Assembly: GCA_947650285.1 (NCBI GenBank)
Contig: CANTFL010001352.1
Location: 186,001-250,000 of the forward strand
Length of the DNA: 64,000 nt
Direction: 5' to 3'
Source of the DNA: Hyaloperonospora brassicae
Taxonomy: Eukaryota; Oomycota; Peronosporomycetes; Peronosporales; Peronosporaceae
In this document: in pieces, positions 54,776 through 64,000 of the stretch
Layout: each line of letters opens with the position of its first letter
Position numbering within the stretch: position 1 is the stretch's first letter
Position numbers and translations under genes: made by a program
Notes under the pieces: generated by a model
The model's database searches: none
What the model saw: only the letters and a program-made list of their open reading frames with translations
Told to the model about the DNA's origin: nothing

Positions 54776-57700
54776 GTCATTTAAGGTCCGGCTACTTTTG
54801 ACCAGTCACATGAAGAGTCAGTGCAACAGTCAAGGATAGAGTAGAGATGTTTATAAATGGGACAGTATTGAATACTACTCAATTTGCGATAAACGCAGCA
54901 CTGCGTCGTAATGCCTTGGAGGATAACTTGTTAAGTCTGCCTCCCAGTTCCGGGGAAGAGATACGATTTAACTCCTCGTTGAGGACAGTTGCGTGGCGAC
55001 AATTAGTGAAAGTAGAATCCCATGAAGTATTTGGCTTGTGTGTTCATCGAGCAGCAAGTCCCCTCCCTCAATATACGCTATCGGAAGCGGCCTCCTAATA
55101 TAGCGGTTAGGAGACATGGTGAAGGTCAGGAGGTTAATACCCCTGTGATTTCACGAAAGACCACGAGCTACAAGCTGCCTGAAAAGTTTGATCATAAGAC
55201 CACTCTCTACCGAGTCGATAGAGTGTCAACATAATGGCCCACCGAGTGAAGCATGTCCATTGGGACCCAAAGTTTACCTCTTACGATTCCAACACATCTC
55301 CGTATCCGTCCGAGTCTAGTGAAGAGTGCAACCTGCCAGCCAACGGGTACACAAGGAATGTTCAGGTCCATTCGCGGAATCGGGGTAGCCCCTCCCTCCT
55401 GTAAGTCGGAATTCCAGTACAGTGAGTGTTTTGTGGGTTCATCAAGCGGTTTAAGGACATCAGACCACCACGGCACCACATAGTTCCTCGGGTTGTAGCA
55501 TCTCTGGCCCAAAACACAATAAAATAGTGACACCACCTCGATTGTTCCTCGCTTTTTTCTACCAGACAGTACATATAACTGCAAACATAATCGATATTTT
55601 TCGTTAATTCCCGTGCAAATCTACCGTACGCTGGGATCGCAGGATTTAAGAACGGAGACAATTGATGGTCGATTTTGAAAGAATGTATACAGGAGATTAA
55701 TTCACAGAGGAGTAGAGCCGACACTGGAAATAATCCGCCAAGTGTATCCTAAGATGCAGACTCATGCAGTTTCTCTTCTTTTTCACTTGACTGACACAAA
55801 ATTTAATTTTGTCAGTGTCATTAAGTGCGTAACGTGATAGTTCAAATCCAAGATCTGTATGAATGAAAAAGAATGCTTTCAACGATACCGAACGACTGGT
55901 AATTGATTGGTAGTGATGATTGACATACGTACATAAACATCATTTGATCTGGAAGGCGTAATCTGATAGATAATGCTTTAGCGTTGGTACCATATCTTTT
56001 TGAAATGTATAATATCCTATGGTACGGATAATTCATGAGTATAATTTAATAATCGTGGTGAAGCAGAACAAGATCTTGCTGACCACTGGTTGATTCATCG
56101 GCTGATTTCGTATCCCGAATCGATTAATGGTTAAGCTAAAAAGGAGCTTGATATTTTCACTACTACAAATGACTTAACGGCATTAATTTTTCGTGTTCTT
56201 GACCATAATGAATCGTGCGTGTTTATATTCGCTATCGTATTTCCGAATTTTTAGAAAATGGCGATATCTACAGTAGCATAAGTAAGACTCGAATAAAGTC
56301 GATTAACACCTAAGAAATGGATATAACACCCACAGCTATAACATTAGGACAGGGCGTAACCAAATTCTGCCTGGTTGAGGATGAAGACAACATCAAAGTT
56401 AAACAAAATATGCAGGTGTCGATCAAGTAGAACAATTTTGAGGGCTGAATTCGCGAAGCTGTAGGTAACGGAAGAGTAAATGGCGACCTTATTGGATGTA
56501 TACCATATACAGATTATTATTAAAAATACTCGATCAGAATCGAATGAACGATCCTATTATATTATTTGCGATTGGAAGTTTATCGATGTAGACCAAGTGG
56601 TGCCAGTGTGGATCAAAATATACAAATGGTACGATTCGATTCGATGAAACGACGCAGCTAAAAATTAACAAAAGGATAAACACAGCCGAATAATCGAGCT
56701 CTTTCAGATCATCTTTATACTGTATATAAATGTTTATAAGAAGCACCCAGAACTTTTCTTCGAGTTAAATTTGAGCCTCTCGACATTCAAGTGATTTATA
56801 AGTTTTTCCAACCGATCGACTCCAATGTGTGTCTTTTTTCAGCTTGGCATAATATCTTAATGATCGTTTTGGTTATATCGTACAGCGTTTATCATTTTGG
56901 TCATCATACGATATTTATAAACGAAACCAATTGTCTGTCGACAAGTGAATCACATCTTTGACACAACTATCAAGTACACATTCCCATGTAAGGATCTATA
57001 ATAATGGTTGTAAAAAAGGATAGCGTGTACATAGAAGACGCTATGTATCTTTTAGTTCAGTCCCTCTTGTTTTAATTTGAAACCCTGTGGTTTCTTTAGG
57101 TGTCAGTAGGTAGTGAGACTGAAACATCTACGCAAAACCACGTACTCTTTCGTCTTCCCAACACTGTCTTCTACGATGTGTAAGTCCATTAATGTAAGTT
57201 TAGCAGCATTACCGGCTTGTTCACTCCACATTCGTAGCAAAGAAGATATAATAAATAACTCTTCGACTGATTGATATCCATATTCGTTTATACTATGAGA
57301 ATATGTGAGTCGGTTAGGCTTATTCTAATTGTGAGTTTTATTATTTTTATTATAATTTAAAGCAATTGTACTCAATATAAACGTAGGATATATATACATA
57401 CAAACCTCTTTGAAATAGTACACGGAACTTACGTCTATGATAAAATAATTTTTTTGTTCGAGAAACAACATGTTAAGTTGTAAGAGAGAAATTATAAAAA
57501 CTCTTGGCAAAGGCCGAAACGTGCTTTGTGCACGCTCGACTTTAACATGCAGTTAGACTTTAATTTTAATCTAAAGGTCGCATCAACATTAAGAATATTT
57601 TATGACCTTAATACATTCCCATACTTGATAGAGCACCAAATCATCTCAGTCAGGCATTTTGTATACATACATTTATGGTAAATGACTATCCTCCTTGGGG

Positions 57701-60700
57701 AGTTCGGAACGGGAAAATGGCCCCAAACTTGGCCTTGATCCGATTGATGCAACAATGCGTGGCGTTGACATCATTACCTTGGCCACAGTGCGGGGAATAT
57801 ATATCTTTTTGGCGTACATCTTCGATAAGGGCTGCCTTCATTATGTAAGACGTACTAAATGAGCCCCATTAAAGGTGCTCGGTCCGGCCAAACGGGCAAT
57901 TTGCGTGTGTGTTTGGGTGACGATAGCTAAAATATTTAGTCGCTTAGTATCTTCTAGTGACTAGACGACGTACAATTGAAAAATGTACTTTTTCTTTTAA
58001 TTTTTGCAACCGTGGAACAATCTTTTACACCCGTCGATAGGACGGGCTGCACTTTTTTTGGTGGTCGGAACTACCAAAATACATGATTGTATTTTTGTTA
58101 CTTAATAAGATTACATTGATTCCCCTTTGTGGAGCAGGAGGCATGCAGCGCACATCATTTATATTATGCTATCTATATGCCGATTTTATTTCCACTTGCC
58201 ATCTGACAAATTAGGTCGTCTCGAGATTTTGTATTTAAAATTGGCCCACTGTGGGTCTGCAGCGTCCGATATCAGTCGATATTTGTCATGTGCATTCATG
58301 TTTGTCCTGACAATACGGGATGGATATGACACCCTAAAGGGATAACGAAAGCAAATTGTCTCGAATGGTCGAGAGTTCTATGATATCCTTTTTATTTTAA
58401 TGTATACGTGAACACTTAAAGATATATTGAAGTCTGTTTATTAATATTTGACCAATATAACACTCGGACTATGTCCATCTGGATCTTTAAAATTATTTTC
58501 TACGTGTCGCCGCGCCATTAGCATGCTTTCCTTTGCAACATAGGTCGATTACACAAAATCAATCAGTCAATATCGACATTCGGTCGGACAGATAAACAAT
58601 AGACTTGATAATTACTACATATCTGGATCCAGTTTCACCGATGTGTTTCGATATCGTACTTATTCAAATCATGCAATTTACTTTTCCTAAATTGGTCCTG
58701 TTCGCTTAACAAAAAATCAGTTCTATATTAGTAGCCGTTTTGTTTTGTTGGAAACGATATGCATTGTTGTATTTAATATGCCATCAATCATTTATTTTCT
58801 GAATAAGTTTCACCGCCCGATTAAATAATCTATCGTGTCTATCGCCTTCGAACGCTAGCCTCAATCATTTTTATAATAACATTATTATTTTTATGTTCGT
58901 ACTACCCCATTAGACAGCTTAACTTTTGTAAAACGCGATACCGCATCAATTTGTACAGGCCGCACGCCAGCAACTGTCGATCCACCATCCATTCGTTTCG
59001 GATCAACGCCTTTGCTTACTTTGGACAAAAATTTAAATAATACTGTTATTTTAACAAAAGAGGTGGAACCAAAATCGATTTGTTGAATCGCAGAATCAAG
59101 TCCTAGCAAAAAGAGAAGATTTGTGTGGTACGATATGCGAACATAAATTTTATATCAAGGCGCAGAACAAACGACTGTAAAGAGACATAAAAAAGTATGC
59201 ATAATGGCTTTTTGAGCAATTCATGTTGTCCAACGCTAATATGAGTGACTAATCGGGTATCTATAGGAAGTGATGAAGCAAGTGGATAATTTTGAAGTCA
59301 TACTAACTATTCGTTTAAAAAGGGTTACAGATCCTGTGATGGGTGAACCTGAAGTTTTCTCGAACAGAATATGAACTTTTTATAGTGTTTGAGTTTTAAA
59401 GCTCGTCGTAGAAACGCATGGATACACAGCAGCTCAAGCAACGACCTCGTATGAGGTGGAAACAAGCCAGAATGATGAAAGCTGTTTAATAATATATAGT
59501 ACGAAATAAATGTGTCGTAGAAATCCCTTGAAAATGTGATATGTATAAGTTCGCCATCGGCAGGATTTTGGACTCGTGTGGTGAATCTGTTTCGGAACAT
59601 AGAGTGTCGGCGAACCCTTTTTTCGTCTACCTGGTTTTCGAAATTATATGTCAAACAATATGACAGTAAATCCGCTTTCGTTGGAAAGCGTGTCGGCGAA
59701 TATTGTGCCTGCGAGTCGTCTGTTTACAAACAGTGCGTCGAAGAATGCATTTATATAGTATAGATGAAGTCACCCAGTAACAAAACGCGAATAAAAGGTC
59801 TCAGCGACAGCTGGATGATCGTCACAAGCAGCATTTAATTATGCGATATCGAGTACGCTGATGGGGGAGCACACATGAGGTGAGCGCCAATGTTTAATCA
59901 GATAAATGGAGATATCGAGAGCTGAAGGAGAAAAATTAATGATGAGCAGGAAACAATAAATGAGTATTTGAATGAGATAGGTAAATACAAGTTAAACATG
60001 CTTACATATGAGTCACATACACACGTTTAAACATTTTGTGATTATTGAAAATAGGAGAAGATAAAGATAGAAAATCAATATCTCGATAATGAAACACCTT
60101 AAGCTATCTCAACATCCTCGAAGATATTTATCACACCGAAAATTCATCAAAATTATATAAACGTATTCTTGAGGCAAAGGAAAAGATTAATTGAACGAAC
60201 TATTAGACATTGAAAATTAAGCTCAGGCGAAATAAGCAGCTCTCAGCGCCGTTTTAAACAGCATCGAACCCGGCACAGGAATTAATATCACTTTCTACAT
60301 ACTGTGTATATAACTCTATTAGGCAATAAACTCATAATGCGATTTTGAGGCTAAACTTAAGTTTGCGGAGGTGTTTTCGCACCCGTCCGTCTAAAGATAT
60401 ATATGAGGAAGGATAAAAGGCTGAGGGACCGGGAAGAAATGGCGTGGACTCAGTACCAATTGCGTACCCGGCAATGCATAGCCTTATGTACAAGAATAAA
60501 GAGCATCTTAATGCTGTAAACGAGCCGATATTGAAACGGTTTACGCCATAAATAAAGTAGATCAAAATGAAGCGTCGGCAAACGCCCGTAGATCAGTGCT
60601 ATCTGCGATATATCGTGGCTAAATTTCTTTCAATCAAAAGAAATATATTACAAGGCCTTCCATATGGTGACACCGAAGGATGTTATCACGAACGTGATTG

Positions 60701-63700
60701 GGACAGTAAATAGTGGAATTATACGGAGGCATTCGTGTTGTACGTCGAAGATGAATAGGACTTAATTATACAAACTAATTCAATCCGCTTCACAACTTAC
60801 AACTATCGTCGTGCGAATTTCCACGGAGCGGAGAATGAAATGGAAGAAGTGTTAAATATGTGAAAGTACAGCGCACCAAATAAAAATTTATGTACAGGAG
60901 AAGCTGGTGCTCGTAAAAAAATATACGGCGAGATCACGATGCTACATGTTGACAGTAAAAGTCGGAGAACAAGTTCATTTTTCTCCCTATCCTGAAAACG
61001 ATCGCGGTACAGGCACAAGTATAAATTTAGGTAGGGTGAGTCTGGTGCTAAAGAGTGCATGTAATAATTTTAGCTACTTGAAGATGACGAGCTTATACAT
61101 TTATATACCTAAAACGACTTACAGAAAATCATCGAGTCAATTACATCATCATTAGTAGTGTTAAATTTTTGTATCTCAGGGATAATATATGCAACATTCA
61201 ACTCTTAAACAATTGTTAGTCTGACGCCCGGACCAAGCTACGACGAAACAGTCGAATTCACAACGCTCGTCGAACTAAAATACGACGCCCTGTGTTTGTT
61301 CACGCATATGAATGAATTATCGAGATCGTCGCGAGAAGCACAGCTCAATTCGCAGACATATTCATGCGTAGCGTGAGGAGTGGAACGGAGGACGCGGGAC
61401 TAAACTAATTTTGACGTATAAGTTTCGTGATGGCCACCATAGATGACTAATGAGCAGCTATCGAGAAATGCCGACATAAAAAGATGGCCGATTTAACTTA
61501 AAGCTTAAACAGTATAACTACGTTGACTTTTGCGACGGCAATAACGAATTCGAAAAAGCCGGCCGATTAGACTTAAAGCGAAATTGGATCACGTACGACT
61601 ACTATTGTGATGATAATTTTATTCTAGCGCCGAATGCATTACGTAGGGTGGAGAATCGAGCATTAAACCTTAACCTATCGGTCATGTTAAGCCGTTACAC
61701 TCTTTCTTCAGCACAACTAGACGTACAAAATTGTAGCCGATGTGAATTGCCAAAAAATGAGCGCAAGCTTCTTGACCGCCGAAATAGTTACGGCATCTGC
61801 TTAGCACGACGGAAATGAAGTATCTGTGAAGAATAATAAGTAATTGGACACGCCGCTGACGTTTTTAGATACCGACAAAAAGCTGAAAATCTGTGCATGA
61901 TGCGGACTGATAAAAGTTATTCGCGCAGCCCAGAAATCTCCCCATTTTGGCACGTCATTAGGTAACAAATTAGTTAAACCGAAAATGTCCAACATATGTA
62001 CTCGTCGGGTTATTGTAACTATAAAGCTCGTCGAATCTGGCTTAGTCGGGGACCAAAGGTTGCTACGTTTTGTATGATTAACAGTGAGCGCGGAACACGT
62101 GTTAGCTATTTTAGTGACACAATACGACCCGGATAGTGAGTTTCTGTAAGGGAGAAACGAAATTTTAGACCAACCAAGCAAGGGACAGATAAAGATAGGT
62201 GTGATAATTTATTAGTATATAGGACGGTGTTATCGCCCTTATTGCAAGGCTGATTGATTAGTCGATATATAGTGTTGTTCGGATAATGGATAGGATGGAG
62301 ATGTCAACGAAGAGTGACCGAAGGATAAAAATAAGCATCTTAAGATGGGAGCAGTCAATGGTGAATGGACGAAGATTATACTTGATGCTGGAGCTATTAC
62401 CATAAAAATTTATTGGTATTTTCGAGAAGGCTGACGCAAACAGAATGAATGTGTACTGATAAGCAAATTGATTCCATGGGGTCCGGAAAAAGTGGTGTCA
62501 ATAAGCCTTTCGGTACATATAACCAATCACCTGGATGGAAAGTGGTAAATGAGTCTAAATTATAGATCAGACAACCTCATGCAGGGGCAGATTTTGTACT
62601 CAGAACAAAATGAATTATCTCGTCCTGACTACCCATTCTAAACTCGACAGAAAATCTTTATGATAAATTATCGCACCATGCTTTATTAATCGAAAAAATG
62701 GATCAAGAAGTGATATAGGATAATCGGTGGCCTTAGTAGACGCCTTAGTATTTATTGCGACTGCTGTTCGATATTATTCAGCTTCAACATTACTATATTA
62801 TAACTTTACCGATAAATTAAGAACCCTTTACATATCAAAGCTGCTGTGAACGGCCTTATACATCAGAAAGGTCCGGGCGACGACAGTACGATCAAAATTT
62901 ATTATATTGAGAACCGCAACGTGCCCGACACACTACTCGATTGTCAAATGGATGCCACATGGATTTTTGTCTTACGATGAATACCAAGTAGTGTTTAATG
63001 AATTTGTGTGTGGGAGTGACAAGTGCTGGTCTATGCATACACTTAAACGAAGAAATTACAGAAGGAGCAGAAGATTTACGAAGAGTAATATAAATACAAA
63101 ACTTCGGCCGTGGAACGACGTGCGTCAGCCCGTTTGCGTGACTTTCCTTACCGAGATGCATTATTCAAAGCAATTATATGCTTAGCTGGAAAAGAAATTC
63201 CTAGCTCCGTCAGTGGTAGACGCGCTGGAACTTTACAGACGCAAGATGATATCAATGACCAAGAGAGTCGTGACCCGGGTACTCTGGTAATCGTTCGACG
63301 GGTCACCATCATAAGAAGTTCGGTACGTTAACGAAACAGACAGGGGAGATGGAATAACGCCGAGTGGTTCGACCATTAGTTATTACGCCTACCACTTGAA
63401 ATAGCTGACGATCTGTCCTTACACAATGCGTCAGCCCGCCTGTCAAATATAAGATGAGCAAATTACAAAGAGAGACCTCGTCGATGACTCATTTACGGCG
63501 TAGTTTCTATCAGGCGATAGCGTGGAATATCCGTCAACGAATAAAACAAATAATCACTTTGCGTCATATTTTGTTTGGATAAGTTTTTACCAGGGGACAC
63601 GATACCGTATGCACCTACCGAGTCGTCCTATTTTATGCATACGCCACGTGATGACACATTAGCTGCCGATGCACAGGAGCTCGTCAGTACTTATATAAAT

Positions 63701-64000
63701 CTTCGAATTTAAATCATTTCAGATGAAATACTACGAAAGAAATGGTCTTTTGGCAGCGCAAAATGATACTTGTCAGGCCTGGTAATTTTATTTATAATGA
63801 AGACACACGAAAGGGTCATGATCTTAAGGTGATAATGCGCTACTACGTCCTGCGTGCGGTGTGGTGTGCGACATTAATGGCCGTGGTACGATTTATATTT
63901 ACAAAGTATTTGCTGAGAGTCATTGTGTCATTTGACGAAGTTATAATATCTACTTAAACACTTCAAAGCGGTATTTATATCCATTTTCTAAGGTTTGCGG
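54776..64000. other. AT-rich gene-less stretch
   Basis: 54776-55620 is less AT-rich and has a few frames of 70-125 codons on both strands. It may be an old retroelement fragment, but no domain is recognisable. From 55620 onwards the DNA is AT-rich with short frames only. One unstarted open frame of 112 codons lies on the plus strand at 61480-61818, with no recognisable product. Confidence 0.5.

Noticed and set aside
1..64000. CRISPR arrays, rRNA and tRNA genes
   Set aside because: No regularly spaced repeat array and no recognisable rRNA or tRNA sequence was seen; this is eukaryotic nuclear DNA.

Overview
The window looks like nuclear DNA of a plant-associated oomycete (Peronosporales: Phytophthora or a downy mildew). 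The reasons are short-intron or intronless GC-rich genes, a secreted RXLR/EER-type effector candidate, and a Ty3/gypsy chromovirus, with gene-dense and gene-empty blocks side by side. Species cannot be named from the sequence alone.

Layout. 1-1838: 3' end of a Ty3/gypsy element (copy 1), cut by the window edge: pol chromodomain on +, a long open frame on -, then the LTR. 1839-8369: almost empty, except for a frameshifted gene for a secreted glycine-rich protein (4765-5312). 8370-31716: a gene-rich, GC-rich island. It holds an INPP4-type phosphoinositide 4-phosphatase (+), an eIF4B/eIF4G-like factor (-), an X-Pro/CocE-type hydrolase lacking its nucleophile (+), a UBL-domain protein (-), two tandem cytochrome b561 genes (-), a BAG plus HSP20 co-chaperone (-), an M17 aminopeptidase interrupted by one in-frame stop (-) and the effector candidate (-). 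31717-35056: no recognised gene. 35057-42727: a full-length but defective Ty3/gypsy chromovirus (copy 2) with both LTRs. 42728-64000: a GC-rich stub, then about 20 kb of AT-rich DNA with decayed repeats and no gene I can support.

The most unusual feature is an accessory gene on the antisense strand of the retroelement. It starts between the 3' LTR and pol, reads back over the chromodomain and ends in a predicted coiled coil. In copy 1 it is open for about 401 codons up to the window edge. In copy 2 it is recognisable for about 455 codons, with three stops and one frameshift. The two copies align without indels over roughly the first 290 codons. The same element has a textbook -1 frameshift signal at the gag/pol junction: slippery GGGAAAC, a 7-nt spacer, and a 9-bp perfect stem that contains the gag stop.

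The island genes look like ordinary housekeeping functions (phosphoinositide turnover, translation initiation, proteostasis, transmembrane electron transfer, peptide hydrolysis) and do not form one pathway. Three carry breaks or missing residues worth checking: the glycine-rich protein (1-nt frameshift), the S15-like hydrolase (Ser to Gly) and the M17 aminopeptidase (TAG at codon 39). All alignments and identities here are by eye; no database search was run.
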